Of a stretch of DNA of 52,218 nucleotides, positions 7,137 through 15,993 are shown one piece after another. Source of the stretch: a virus. The translations under genes and the position numbers were made by a program. Below the pieces are notes generated by a model, which saw nothing but the letters and a program-made list of their open reading frames with translations, made no database searches and was not told the DNA's origin. The stretch is from IMG/VR virus record IMGVR_UViG_3300025846_000001, positions 1-52,218 of that record. The stretch is one strand, 5' to 3'. How positions within the stretch are numbered: position 1 is the first letter of the stretch; each line of letters opens with the position of its first letter.

Positions 7137-7160
7137 TAAAAAGGGAGAATAACTCCCTTA
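7137..7160 (-). terminator. intrinsic terminator between GIY-YIG and GH16 genes
   Basis: Minus strand AAGGGAG, 5-nt loop, CTCCCTT then T-rich sequence. A 7-bp stem with a short U-run directly follows the endonuclease stop. It would reduce readthrough into the GH16 and lysis genes; no strong promoter is seen between it and 7119, so it is probably leaky. Confidence 0.7.
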
Positions 7161-7172
7161 ACGACCTACTGT

Positions 7173-7769
7173 TTAATTTTTATTAATAAGATTAGTGTTT
7201 TTCATCCTTCTCAATTCCCATGCCTTTTTCATATTGTTTATATGATCCTCTGATTTGCATACTCCCTGCATAGTTTTGGATGTTTTATTTTTATGCTCTT
7301 CCGTAAGCGGCCTTAATTTTTTACCAGTTTTGCCAAGACTAATATTTTTAGCGTGTTCTTTAGTTTTACTCTTACCATTAAGAGCTTTACTAATCTTTAA
7401 ATTAGATTCTTTTGAATTAGGATTTTGAAGTTTTATCTCTCTTAATTTTTGTCTGGTTTCCTTAGAAACGCTTCTTCCTAATGAACTGCCGGCTACTTTA
7501 CAAATATTAAAATAGGGATTATAGGAATCAATAAAAAACTGTTCGTTTGCTATCAAATTCTCTTTATCACAACATATTAAAATAGAAAATAGAAGATCAT
7601 TCTTTCCGTATTTATTATAATGATTTTGAAGCCTATTGTTAGCGTGTTTGTTTTTAATCAAATCCTCTAAATGATAATTCCATCTTTTTGATATATTAAC
7701 AGCACTACCAACATAACATCTATTAGGATGTATTTTGCTTTCTATTTTATAGATACCAGTTCTTTTCAC
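7173..7769 (-). CDS. GIY-YIG homing endonuclease with NUMOD3 motifs
   Basis: 198 residues, GTG start at 7769. The domain starts at residue 5 with GIYKI, then CYVGSAVNISKRW (the YIG-equivalent Y-V-G and the catalytic Arg), and the Glu/Asn region NLIANEQFFIDSYNP, which is the canonical order. The C-terminal half has NUMOD3-type repeats (SKETRQKLREIKLQN; SKTKEHAKNISLGKTGKK; TEEHKNKTSKTMQG) that bind DNA. It is a free-standing selfish nuclease lying between virion genes, and no ATG exists near the domain start, so GTG is secure. Confidence 0.9.
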   Translation of the reverse strand: MKRTGIYKIESKIHPNRCYVGSAVNISKRWNYHLEDLIKNKHANNRLQNHYNKYGKNDLLFSILICCDKENLIANEQFFIDSYNPYFNICKVAGSSLGRSVSKETRQKLREIKLQNPNSKESNLKISKALNGKSKTKEHAKNISLGKTGKKLRPLTEEHKNKTSKTMQGVCKSEDHINNMKKAWELRRMKNTNLINKN

Positions 7770-7781
7770 CGTTAATATAAT

Positions 7782-8126
7782 TTATCTTCCAACTGAAAAG
7801 GTACCCAAAGTTCCAGTTTTGTAAACTTTAAGTAATAACGCAGGATACCATTGCCCCAGATATGCAGTAGCCTGTGCCTGTGTTATAGTAAAATCATTAC
7901 CGTCCGCAAGTTTAACTTCAATAGGTGCATCTGTTTCAATATTTATAATAAATGTACCTCCTGCACCTAAATTAGCAGGGATAAAATCACCTGCAAGGCC
8001 ACTCATGGTAACTACCCCTACCGCAGGATCAGTACCAGTAACAAAGAAAGGCACTGCGCTCCCGCCCGCCCCTATAAGACTCAGTGGTGTCGGGACAAGA
8101 TCACCACATCCATATTCGTAAGCCAT
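7782..8126 (-). CDS. virion-associated hypothetical protein, 114 residues
   Basis: Beta-rich and Gly/Ala/Thr-rich (SLIGAGGSAVPFFVTGTDPAV...), low in charge. Its ATG overlaps the preceding TAA (TAATG). It sits in the distal tail block between the 186-residue protein and the GIY-YIG gene. No known family is recognised; a minor virion or adsorption role is inferred from position. Confidence 0.65.
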   Translation of the reverse strand: MAYEYGCGDLVPTPLSLIGAGGSAVPFFVTGTDPAVGVVTMSGLAGDFIPANLGAGGTFIINIETDAPIEVKLADGNDFTITQAQATAYLGQWYPALLLKVYKTGTLGTFSVGR

Positions 8127-8410
8127 TATAATACTGCAACATTTTCAGCATCAGCAACAACGCAAACTCTTAACTTAAGAGCCAGATTACCGCATGAATC
8201 AACTCCAAAAGCGTTAGCTACAACAAAATTTTCAGGATCAACAAAATCAGCACACTTTACACCTGGTGTCATTGTCGAACATTCCTCGTCATAACATATA
8301 ACATTAAGGAACTTATCCCCGCTTGATCCCGTCACAATGCAACTTGCCAAAGCCTCCATAAACGTTGCTGGCATTATCGCACAATCCAAACTACCTCTTT
8401 CTGCTACCAT
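8126..8410 (-). CDS. virion-associated hypothetical protein, 94 residues
   Basis: A Cys-containing acidic protein (MVAERGSLDCAIMPATFMEALASC...) with seven cysteines and mixed strands. It is coupled to the next gene by TAATG. No known family is recognised. It belongs to the transcript that starts at the late-type promoter 9032-9080. Confidence 0.65.
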   Translation of the reverse strand: MVAERGSLDCAIMPATFMEALASCIVTGSSGDKFLNVICYDEECSTMTPGVKCADFVDPENFVVANAFGVDSCGNLALKLRVCVVADAENVAVL

Positions 8411-8444
8411 TTTATTTATTTTTAATTGTTAAACATTTTTAAGC

Positions 8445-9005
8445 CTATAAAGGCATTGGTGTTAAAGTTCTCAAAGGATGATTCTTTGATTTCCATTTGA
8501 TAGAAAGCATGAATTTTGCAACTTCTTCACGTCCTTTAGGAATAGGCGCATCCATGTTAAAGATTGCCTCAATACCGTCTTTTCCTCCGTAAAGCATCCC
8601 ATCGCTGGTCTGGTACCAAAACTTGAATTTCAAATTACACTCGGTGCTGAGTAAAAATTCATAGTTGGTATCATTTGTTTCGTCCACTTCAAAAAGAAGA
8701 TTAAATCCTTTTGGTGAATAGATAGTCCTGCCGCCACTTATGAGTATCTCAGTCTTTTCAGATTGTGTCAACTCACCTATCCCGATCATTGTACGAATCT
8801 TATCGATAGTCGTTTCTGTATCAGACAGTCTGGTTGTCCATTCCGCTAAAAGATCAGGATTTGTAAAACTGGCAGCATCAGCCCTTGCAATAAAGAGTTT
8901 TGATATTTCCCCATAATGAATTTCTGGGGCACATTCATTAAAACTCACCGCTTCTAAAGACCCCGCGCAGTCAATTGGACAGACGGGCAACAATAATACG
9001 CTCAT
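8445..9005 (-). CDS. virion protein of unknown class, first gene behind a late-type promoter
   Basis: 186 residues (MSVLLLPVCPIDCAGSLEAV...), rich in beta strands, with Cys pairs near the N-terminus and ending HPLRTLTPMPL. It is preceded by a TAnnTTTG box and a 25-bp element that is also found downstream of the capsid gene, so strong late expression is likely. A tail-tube or other abundant structural protein is possible, but no family signature is visible. Confidence 0.6.
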   Translation of the reverse strand: MSVLLLPVCPIDCAGSLEAVSFNECAPEIHYGEISKLFIARADAASFTNPDLLAEWTTRLSDTETTIDKIRTMIGIGELTQSEKTEILISGGRTIYSPKGFNLLFEVDETNDTNYEFLLSTECNLKFKFWYQTSDGMLYGGKDGIEAIFNMDAPIPKGREEVAKFMLSIKWKSKNHPLRTLTPMPL

Positions 9006-9031
9006 TTTCTTTTCATTTTTAATTTATACTA

Positions 9032-9080
9032 CAAATTTATAAATACTCAATTCCCTATTAAGAAACATTAAGTTATATTA
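9032..9080 (-). promoter_or_regulatory. candidate late promoter, copy 1
   Basis: Minus strand TAAATTTG (9039-9032) is a -7 box. In place of the usual TTTG at -33 there is a 25-bp sequence (9080-9056, containing TTAATGTTTCTTAATA) that begins 16 bp upstream. The same 25 bases lie at exactly the same distance from a TAATTTTG box at 20336-20343. This element also covers the stop codon of the gene ending at 9073. Confidence 0.55.
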
Positions 9081-10605
9081 TATTCGAACAGCATCCAGCC
9101 AAAACAACTATCTCATCATAATCAAAAGTCAGATCCAGTTTAGCATAATATTTATCATCAAAAAGCCAATCATGTTCTACCTCAAGATTATAAACAGTAT
9201 TTGTATCGCCAACTAAATCAGTTAAAGCGATAGTATCATGTAGTCTTAATCTGTGGAATACATCAACCATATAATCGGGCATATTCTTTGTCCGGACAAG
9301 GTATTTCTTTGTCTGACGGGCAAAAGTCCTTACAAACCGTCCTTCCCCATTTTTCTGTCCTTCTTCTTCCAAAGGAAACGATGGCTCCATAGTTTCGGAT
9401 TCAAACCAAAGAGTTTGAGTGAATCCATCATGGTAAAGAATATCGCCTAAATCACAATTATTATGGAAATTAAGGATAAGATACTTGTCTGAATAAGATC
9501 TGAATACAAAAATCTCTGACACTGAAAAATTTAATGCGGCGGTATTAGTGAACCTAAATACAGCCATTTCGGTTGATGTTACGGTAAACGTAATTACATT
9601 TAACCCGGCAGTTGTTACAACCTGATTAGAAATTACTGCACCCCCTGATTTAGCTATATCAACTATTGGGAGTTCCCCTGAAATTTTAGTAAGATAGAAC
9701 AGAACTTCAATTATATCTCCTTTTGCGACCTGAAATTCATTACTATAATTAACTGCATTGCCGGCGTTATTAATTGCGGAGGTTATTGCCAGTCCTGATA
9801 CGTTTAAAGTATCATAATCATCACCGACATTAGGATTAGTTATCAGATTCTCGTAAATACAATCCACTTTAAACCATTCGGAATAATAAATAAATCCATT
9901 GTCCATTGTTATTTTCAAATAATACTCTCCGACTGGAAGCGAGTAATTAAGCGTATCACCTTTGTATTGAAAATAAACATCACTGGTTATAGCATGAGAA
10001 GCTGGAAGCGCAGAGAAATAACTATTAATATTTGCATAACCAATCTCTACGTTTGTAAATGAAAAATTACAATTTCCTCCTGCTGCTCTAATACTAAAAA
10101 ATATTGTAAGAGCCCCAGTAGAAGTATATGTTATAGTATTTAATCCGGCTGTTAAAGCTACTGTATTAACTACTGCATTATTATAATAAACATCGATAGA
10201 GGGCGCAGCGCCGGAATTTAATGTCAAAAATCCCTTAAAAGTGATTACCGTACCGATAGGACTATGAATATGCGCTTCTGCTCCATTACGCACTCCGGCA
10301 GAATCATTACCCCCATCTGAATTTACTGCACTTATAATATTAAGACCTGATGATGTAAAGGAATCAAATGAACCATTTACCCAGCTATCAAAAAGATTTC
10401 TGTAATAAGTATCCCCGTCTTTATTGATCATCTCTATATTAGATACCGTTGCGGCTCCGTCCGTTCCGTCCTTCCATTGAAAAGAAGGTAATCGGTGCCT
10501 CGGAGTTAAAGTAGGAATTATCCCATTTCCAGAATGTTTTGATCTCTCATAACATTGCTTTTCGATCTTATCGTAAATCGGGAGTGTAGTGATTATTGTT
10601 TTCAT
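9073..10605 (-). CDS. distal tail / adsorption protein
   Basis: 510 residues from ATG at 10605, which lies directly after the upstream TAA at 10607. It is beta-rich with two similar jelly-roll-like repeats (DVYYNNAVVNTVALTAGLNTITYTST... and ...VVTTAGLNVITFTVTSTEMAVF), resembling carbohydrate-binding modules. The C-terminal ~120 residues (FPLEEEGQKNGEGRFVRTF...HRLRLHDTIALTDL) look like a separate conserved tail domain. It follows the tape measure and a 590-residue tail gene, the usual place for tail-tip or receptor-contacting proteins. No named family is recognised. Confidence 0.65.
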   Translation of the reverse strand: MKTIITTLPIYDKIEKQCYERSKHSGNGIIPTLTPRHRLPSFQWKDGTDGAATVSNIEMINKDGDTYYRNLFDSWVNGSFDSFTSSGLNIISAVNSDGGNDSAGVRNGAEAHIHSPIGTVITFKGFLTLNSGAAPSIDVYYNNAVVNTVALTAGLNTITYTSTGALTIFFSIRAAGGNCNFSFTNVEIGYANINSYFSALPASHAITSDVYFQYKGDTLNYSLPVGEYYLKITMDNGFIYYSEWFKVDCIYENLITNPNVGDDYDTLNVSGLAITSAINNAGNAVNYSNEFQVAKGDIIEVLFYLTKISGELPIVDIAKSGGAVISNQVVTTAGLNVITFTVTSTEMAVFRFTNTAALNFSVSEIFVFRSYSDKYLILNFHNNCDLGDILYHDGFTQTLWFESETMEPSFPLEEEGQKNGEGRFVRTFARQTKKYLVRTKNMPDYMVDVFHRLRLHDTIALTDLVGDTNTVYNLEVEHDWLFDDKYYAKLDLTFDYDEIVVLAGCCSNII

Positions 10606-10606
10606 A

Positions 10607-12379
10607 TTATGGGCATAAACTATTAACAGCAACAGCAGGATCCATATCGTAAACAGGCAACGTCCATCCTGCGGGGAGTGCCGATGTATCAATGATTAAT
10701 CCCATGGACCACATTGCATCAAACGAATGACAAAGGTCTGCAAAAGTAAATGTACCGGTAATCTCTCCGGTGGGAATAGTCCAAGTCTCAGCAACGCCGG
10801 TACAATTCAAGGTGCAAGTTTCATCATATAAAAGTTCCTGCATACCTAATACTAAATCTGCATCGGCAGGTTCTGATAGAACTGCATGAAATGTATTTAC
10901 TCCATCCTGCCATACATAGATTATCTTTGGATCCGGAACAGGCGTAATTGCGGTATCTGGCGGACCATAAAGAAGTGCAAACTTCATCTCTCCTGAGGGG
11001 TTTAACTGAGAACTTTGCACTCTTGCCTGTGTTCCGTGAAAATAATTTATTCCTAATTCCGTTGTGATCTCATCCGAAGGATCATAATCATCCGCAGGAC
11101 AAACAATAGCGAAACAATCTTGCTTTATATTTTTTTGCACTGTATAAAATGTAACATCAGATCCATTTAATTTACCTTCTTTTAATACCCTGTTATGCCG
11201 GAAGTATTTATCATGAAGATTTGCAACTGATAGATGCATGTTTAATTTAGTATCCGCTGAAAGTATTCCAAGTGCAGATTCAACATGATATTCCCAACCC
11301 GCAAATCCCCAGACCTGATAATTACAAAGTATCACAAATCCATCATCACTTATTGCATCCGGATTGTTTACTATATATTCTAAGTCAGTCGTTACCTCAA
11401 TAGGTACATCATTTGTATTACTTTCCGAGTCCTGGTTTACGCATTTCGAATCATACCAAATAGGCACTCCGACAAAATTAACATTATCGGCTTCCATAAA
11501 AGTAATACTCTCATATTTAGGCATCTGCTCTTTTATGTAAGAGAATTTATTAGCCGCTTTAGATATTAATTGCGTTGTCAGATCAAGACCGTCATTATGA
11601 GTGAATGTGCTTATATGTTCTACATTTATCGTATTCGTTGCAGAATTATAGTTCCATTTTACCTGAAACATACCCCAAAGAATATCCATTAACTCATTCC
11701 AGCTCATCATGGCTGTTGTAGATGGAGTGTAAGAAAGTGGTCGTATTATATCAGATTTTTGTGCAATAGTAAGGTAAAGAAGATGGTTAACAACTCCGGT
11801 TGCAGGATTATTCGCAGCGGTGAAAAATGTAGTTGTTACATTCACCCCTGGTTTTATCTTGTCTGCAAGAAAATCAATAACACCAGTAAGCCATCGATTA
11901 CGCGTATATGTTTTACTTATCGATCCTCTCGTTGCAATGGCTTTTATTACCGGGGTAACAGCTAATATATTATATTGAGTCTCTGCATTGTCAAGAAGTG
12001 AATCATAGTCATCATCCATGGACGGAGTAACTTCAAAAGTGCATTTTGTCATATCAAATTCCCCGTCTGCTGTGGCAAAATACCCATTCCAATAAGCCAC
12101 TCCGTCTCGTTCTATCTCATAAATTATCTTAGTGCATAAATCAGTTCCTTCAATAAGAGACAATAGGTCGAAATCATCATCGCCATTAGTATTAACAAAG
12201 GTTAGTTTTCCGCTAAATTTTGTTCTGTAAAATACATTGTCTTTTTCCAGTTCATCACTAAGCGAAGATGATAAGAAGTTCAAAGGGAATACCTCGGTAC
12301 GTGTTGAACCAATAGTCAAATAATGCCTATAAGTAGCCAGATTACCTAATCCCGGATTTGCTATTGTAAATATGCTCAT
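10607..12379 (-). CDS. large tail protein downstream of the tape measure (distal tail/hub candidate)
   Basis: 590 residues, start overlapping the tape-measure stop (ATGA). The N-terminal ~130 residues (YRHYLTIGSTRTEVFPLNF...ELEKDNVFYRTKFSGKLTF...YWNGYFATADGEFD) have the strand pattern of distal-tail/hub N-terminal domains. The middle (LTGVIDFLADKI...MSWNELMDILWGMFQVKWNYN) resembles hub regions of Bacteroidetes phages. In siphophages the gene after the tape measure encodes the distal tail protein or hub, which is the basis for this call. Confidence 0.6.
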   Translation of the reverse strand: MSIFTIANPGLGNLATYRHYLTIGSTRTEVFPLNFLSSSLSDELEKDNVFYRTKFSGKLTFVNTNGDDDFDLLSLIEGTDLCTKIIYEIERDGVAYWNGYFATADGEFDMTKCTFEVTPSMDDDYDSLLDNAETQYNILAVTPVIKAIATRGSISKTYTRNRWLTGVIDFLADKIKPGVNVTTTFFTAANNPATGVVNHLLYLTIAQKSDIIRPLSYTPSTTAMMSWNELMDILWGMFQVKWNYNSATNTINVEHISTFTHNDGLDLTTQLISKAANKFSYIKEQMPKYESITFMEADNVNFVGVPIWYDSKCVNQDSESNTNDVPIEVTTDLEYIVNNPDAISDDGFVILCNYQVWGFAGWEYHVESALGILSADTKLNMHLSVANLHDKYFRHNRVLKEGKLNGSDVTFYTVQKNIKQDCFAIVCPADDYDPSDEITTELGINYFHGTQARVQSSQLNPSGEMKFALLYGPPDTAITPVPDPKIIYVWQDGVNTFHAVLSEPADADLVLGMQELLYDETCTLNCTGVAETWTIPTGEITGTFTFADLCHSFDAMWSMGLIIDTSALPAGWTLPVYDMDPAVAVNSLCP

Positions 12380-14520
12380 CTTCTTATTGTTCTTACTGAG
12401 TTACCTTTTTTGATTATAGTTAAGTTACCCATTATCATTATCTCTTCTTTATTATTCATTTTCTTTTGTTCTGCAATTACTTGATCCAATCTTTGATTTG
12501 GCCCGGTATTCTCAACCAATATGTTATTTGTTGATCCTGCCAGTTCAGGAGTTAATCTATTGAATGAATTTAATATCATTCGTTTGTCATCTCTGTTAAT
12601 AGCCTCTAAAACGCTTCTAAACTTATTTGCAGGCCCTTTACGAACAACAAACTCTCTTTCGTGAACTATTCCTGCCATGCGTTCACCAGAACTGTCACGC
12701 TGTTTGCCTTCGCCCGTCCAGCCACCCTTGGCGTATTGAGGAATAGGTTTTGCGGCTATTAATGCAGCCTGAATAAGTCCATTAGCAATGATCCAAGGTA
12801 TTAAAGGAATAGTAATTACTTTACTTGCAGCACTTGCCACTCCCTTTGCGGTATCAATACCTACACTAAATAGCCCCGCTATTTTTTCAGCTATCGATGC
12901 TTTGCGTGCGAGTGCGTTTTTCTTTGCAGCATATTTTTCATCAATTATTTCTTTTTGTCTGGCATTATCACCCGCCGCCTTAATTTCTTTGTTATATTGT
13001 TTGTCAAGATTTGAAAACTGCCTATTAAATAATTCAGCACCCAGCCCTGTGGCATTTGCCATTAAATCACGCTTAGCATTATATAAATCTTCTTCTCTCT
13101 TTTTTTCTTTATCAAAATATTCATTCGTATAACGCTCCGCCCGTTCTTTGTCACTCAAAACTTCCTGTTGTCTTTTTTGCTCTTTTGTAAAATATTCTTC
13201 AGTATATCTTTCCATTAAAGCTTTCATATCTAAATCTTCTTTTTGTCTTTTTTGCTCTTTTGTAAAATATTCTTCAGTATATCTTTCCATTAAAGCTTTC
13301 AATTTTAAATCTTCCTGTTGTTTTTTTTGTTCTTCTTTTGTTAGATTTGCCTGATCAGAACTTAATTTAGTTTGTATTCTTATTGTATTCTGCAACACCT
13401 CTCCTTTTGATTGTATAAGGTCAACTGATTTTCCTACCAATACATTATATTTTTCCTCTGTTGGGATTACCATATTATTAGCTATCTCTCCCCATTTCTT
13501 CTGTTCATCAGTTGTGCTTTTAACAGATTCATTTAATTTATCATATTCTGCAAATTGCTCCTTAGTGATAGCAATAATTCCCATTCCAGAAGATGTAATT
13601 GTTTTTTCTGCAGCATCACGTTTACTTATTAATTGATTATATTCTTTCCCTATTTCAATACCCTTTAAAAATTCTGCATCCCGTTCTACATAAAGTGTGA
13701 TTTGATTTCTCATTTCATCATTTATATCCTTTGTCTTAAATGCCGCTTTGGTAATATTATCAAGTTCATTATCATAAGCTAATTGTGCAATTCCTGTTCT
13801 TATTTTAGCTAAATCTTCTTCTATTTTAATGGCTTCTTTGCCTGCTGCAATTTGCTGAGCCTTTGTACTTAATGCACTTTGTTGTATTTTCCTTTGTTCT
13901 AAAAGTGCATTTGCCGCGTTAGCTTCAGCTATTTTTAAAGCTCTGGTCTTACTGTCAATAAGATCCAATGCTTCTGCATATCTTCTTCCTTCTTGTATTG
14001 CCTCGTTAACTTTTCTATTAAAATCCTTGAAATCCAATGTAGCCACTGCCACTTTTATGGCATCGAACCCAGCCTTAACTCCTGCAATAACAACATTAAG
14101 CTGATTTGCTGTTTTGCCTGTTGATTCAAATGCAGATTTTAAAAGTCCCAAAACAGCAGTAAATCCCGCAACAATACCACCCCATTTAAATATTGAACCG
14201 GAAAGCGAATCCCCAGATTTTTCAACATTTTCAATTACACCACCACCGCCACCAGAAGAAGGTGCTAAGTCGGATAATTTCTTTTTTAAATCATCCATTT
14301 TTTTATTATAGGTATCTATTTGCCCAGTTGAACTAAATCCCTTTTTCTGCTCATTAAATAAATCCCTCATTGACTTAGTAATGCTTTCAGTGGTCGCCTT
14401 TTGTTTCTCGTTACCTTGCACAACAGTATCATTCAACTTTTTTGCTGCACTTTCAACTTCCTTAATTCCCTTAACAGCATCCTTGTTATTTGCCACTAAT
14501 CGAAGTTCCACATCTTCCAT
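12376..14520 (-). CDS. tail tape measure protein
   Basis: 714 residues. It has a long coiled-coil rich in Lys/Glu/Ala, a hydrophobic stretch near 125-145 (FKWGGIVAGFTAVLGLLKSAF) and another around 560-590 (VITIPLIPWIIANGLIQAALIAA), as expected for a protein that fills the tail tube and reaches the host membrane. The C-terminal region (ARKASIAEKIAGLFSVG ... GGWTGEG ... AGIVHEREFVV) is typical of phage tape measures. Residues about 390-470 contain three copies of a 25-residue charged unit (LMERYTEEYFTKEQKRQ...). Length would set a tail of roughly 100 nm by the usual 1.5 angstrom per residue rule. Confidence 0.88.
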   Translation of the reverse strand: MEDVELRLVANNKDAVKGIKEVESAAKKLNDTVVQGNEKQKATTESITKSMRDLFNEQKKGFSSTGQIDTYNKKMDDLKKKLSDLAPSSGGGGGVIENVEKSGDSLSGSIFKWGGIVAGFTAVLGLLKSAFESTGKTANQLNVVIAGVKAGFDAIKVAVATLDFKDFNRKVNEAIQEGRRYAEALDLIDSKTRALKIAEANAANALLEQRKIQQSALSTKAQQIAAGKEAIKIEEDLAKIRTGIAQLAYDNELDNITKAAFKTKDINDEMRNQITLYVERDAEFLKGIEIGKEYNQLISKRDAAEKTITSSGMGIIAITKEQFAEYDKLNESVKSTTDEQKKWGEIANNMVIPTEEKYNVLVGKSVDLIQSKGEVLQNTIRIQTKLSSDQANLTKEEQKKQQEDLKLKALMERYTEEYFTKEQKRQKEDLDMKALMERYTEEYFTKEQKRQQEVLSDKERAERYTNEYFDKEKKREEDLYNAKRDLMANATGLGAELFNRQFSNLDKQYNKEIKAAGDNARQKEIIDEKYAAKKNALARKASIAEKIAGLFSVGIDTAKGVASAASKVITIPLIPWIIANGLIQAALIAAKPIPQYAKGGWTGEGKQRDSSGERMAGIVHEREFVVRKGPANKFRSVLEAINRDDKRMILNSFNRLTPELAGSTNNILVENTGPNQRLDQVIAEQKKMNNKEEIMIMGNLTIIKKGNSVRTIRR
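13169..13301. repeat. 75-bp-period direct repeat in the tape measure gene
   Basis: 58 bases at 13169-13226 recur identically at 13244-13301, 75 bp apart (25 codons in frame). A third, diverged unit lies just below 13169. In-frame duplication of a coiled-coil unit would lengthen the tail by a fixed step. Confidence 0.9.
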
Positions 14521-14521
14521 A

Positions 14522-14781
14522 CTATTTCCCTTTCATATAATTATCAACAAAACCAAAAAAATCGAATATGTCAAACTTAACTACCTCTCTCATTTGTCCC
14601 GGGTCTTTATTACAAATTGAATAAACCAAATCTTTCCAATATTTATCGAGTTCCTTAATATCATCTGATATTGATTTTAACTTTGGTTCTGATTTTCGTC
14701 CTTCTTTATTGAACCATTTGGGATAGTCAGTAAGTAGGCGGGCATCCAACTTGGTACAAGACTGGTTGCCAAATAAAAGAA
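14522..14781 (-). CDS. tail assembly chaperone, -1 frame extension (T part of G-T)
   Basis: This frame overlaps the upstream chaperone gene and has no ATG near its beginning (only TTG at 14809). It is one base back (-1) from the upstream frame, and a stop codon at about 14812 limits the overlap. Ribosomes that slip at 14779-14785 would join residues 1-128 of the upstream protein to 85 residues of this frame (LLFGNQSCTK ... FVDNYMKGK), ending at TAG 1 bp before the tape-measure ATG. This is the arrangement of lambda gpG and gpGT. Confidence 0.75.
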
Positions 14782-15162
14782 AGGGGATATTTCTAACTCC
14801 CTCCCCCAACTATCTATTTTTGATTTCATCATAGCCGCATTATAAACAGTAGGATCTTCATTCTCTTCATCAATAAATAAAGCGCAAAGTCTTAATGCAG
14901 GATCGTCCTTTTCTTCCAAGTTCTTTATTCCTTCCTGAATCTTATAAAGTACAATAGACATATTAAAATAATCATGCTTATTGTAAGAGTCAACCGCTGT
15001 TTTAAGGTTGTTAAATATGTCCTCAAAGGTTGCTGAAAATCCAAATTCAAGAGTTATCTTTTGCAGTTCCCGATAACGATTAAATGAAAGAGATTCTTTA
15101 ACAAAGAACTTCTTTCCGTCACATTCAAAATACTTCTCTTTTTCAAAATCAATCTTTTTCAT
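14677..15162 (-). CDS. tail assembly chaperone (G-like)
   Basis: 161 residues, ATG at 15162. It is a mostly helical, acidic protein (MKKIDFEKEKYFECDGKKFF...) directly upstream of the tape measure. Chaperones at this position coat the tape measure during tail assembly and are made as a short form and a frameshifted long form. The 133-bp overlap with a -1 frame and a fitting heptamer (see 14779-14785) support that role. No clear sequence family was recognised; the call rests on gene order and overlap. Confidence 0.75.
   Translation of the reverse strand: MKKIDFEKEKYFECDGKKFFVKESLSFNRYRELQKITLEFGFSATFEDIFNNLKTAVDSYNKHDYFNMSIVLYKIQEGIKNLEEKDDPALRLCALFIDEENEDPTVYNAAMMKSKIDSWGRELEISPFFYLATSLVPSWMPAYLLTIPNGSIKKDENQNQS
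14779..14785 (-). other. -1 ribosomal frameshift site (C CCT TTC)
   Basis: On the minus strand, in the frame of the 15162 gene, codons read TCC CCT TTC. The heptamer C CCT TTC fits X XXY YYZ with X = C and Y = T, allowing both tRNAs to re-pair on CCC TTT. It is the only X XXY YYZ match I find in the allowed window (14677-14812). Confidence 0.6.
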
Positions 15163-15427
15163 ATAAATATTGGTAAATGGTGGCTAATAAAATCCCGGCA
15201 GCCGGGTAAAATAATTGATCAATCAAGTGATAATTCTGTAAATGAGTAATCCAGTAGTAATGAAAAAGAACTTGCCCACTCATACACCGTAAACAGCCAC
15301 CGATAGGTTTATTCAACCATGTGGGCAAATTCTCTATCCACCTGAAATAAAAGTTAAATATCTGACCCGATTCTCCTAATGTCCAGAATATAAATACAAT
15401 GATTGATAATTTTAAAATCTCTAACAT
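15149..15427 (-). CDS. membrane protein with CxxC motif
   Basis: 92 residues, with an N-terminal transmembrane helix (LKLSIIVFIFWTLGESG), a CLRCMSGQ motif about residue 45, and a second hydrophobic segment near the C-terminus (FYPAAGILLATIYQYLY). A cysteine pair between membrane helices resembles DUF1360-type small membrane proteins. It overlaps the chaperone gene by 14 bp and the upstream gene by 7 bp. Role in a tail operon is unknown. Confidence 0.6.
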   Translation of the reverse strand: MLEILKLSIIVFIFWTLGESGQIFNFYFRWIENLPTWLNKPIGGCLRCMSGQVLFHYYWITHLQNYHLIDQLFYPAAGILLATIYQYLYEKD

Positions 15428-15993
15428 GGTATTACAAAATGAATTTCTAAATCCAAAGCAAAAAATGAATATGGATGAAGTAAATATTGAGTCGCATTTT
15501 CATTATAAGTATATTTTGAGAATATATCAACAGATCGCTCCGCTTCGGAAATACCCGAAACGAATATGCTTACAAAGTCCGCTGTCTGAATCGGGGTTGT
15601 CGGTAATACCTGAATGACATCTATCACATAATCACCCGCTGTTCCGCAACCTTCAGGATCGCAGTCATTATTTATCAGTTTGAGATTCAACCAGCCGACC
15701 AACCGAAGTGAGGATGTAAACTTTAACCTGGATCCTATACGTTCTACAAACGAAACCCCTTTGTCTTCGAAATAAAGTACGCTCTTCTTTTTTGAATCAG
15801 GTGTTAAGGCCTGATATTCGCCTTTGATACAATCTTCCGCAGTAACATCACAGGAGACCGGGTAACTTTTTTCAACTGCTGAATCATCTTTCTTAACTCT
15901 TATATTAGCAGTCTGAACAAGACCGGCAACTTTATCCGACCATGGAAGAGTTTCTAAGTATGTTTTAAAAAGTCCGGCAATTTTATTATTCAT
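15421..15993 (-). CDS. tail completion/terminator-like protein
   Basis: 190 residues (MNNKIAGLFKTYLETLPWSDKV...), beta-rich, with ATGA coupling to the upstream 154-residue gene. Its position, after a gp10-like connector protein and before the chaperones, is where tail terminator or tail completion proteins normally lie. No motif confirms it. A Cys-rich loop (NDCDPEGCGTAGDYVI) and a C-terminal Cys are notable. Confidence 0.5.
   Translation of the reverse strand: MNNKIAGLFKTYLETLPWSDKVAGLVQTANIRVKKDDSAVEKSYPVSCDVTAEDCIKGEYQALTPDSKKKSVLYFEDKGVSFVERIGSRLKFTSSLRLVGWLNLKLINNDCDPEGCGTAGDYVIDVIQVLPTTPIQTADFVSIFVSGISEAERSVDIFSKYTYNENATQYLLHPYSFFALDLEIHFVIPC

Noticed and set aside
9073-10692. Longer start (TTG at 10692) for the 510-residue tail gene
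   Set aside because: It would overlap the upstream gene by 86 bp; ATG at 10605 directly follows that gene's stop.
14522-14809. Independent gene starting at TTG 14809
   Set aside because: The start lies within the chaperone gene, there is no ATG, and the frame relation and slippery heptamer fit a -1 frameshift product better.
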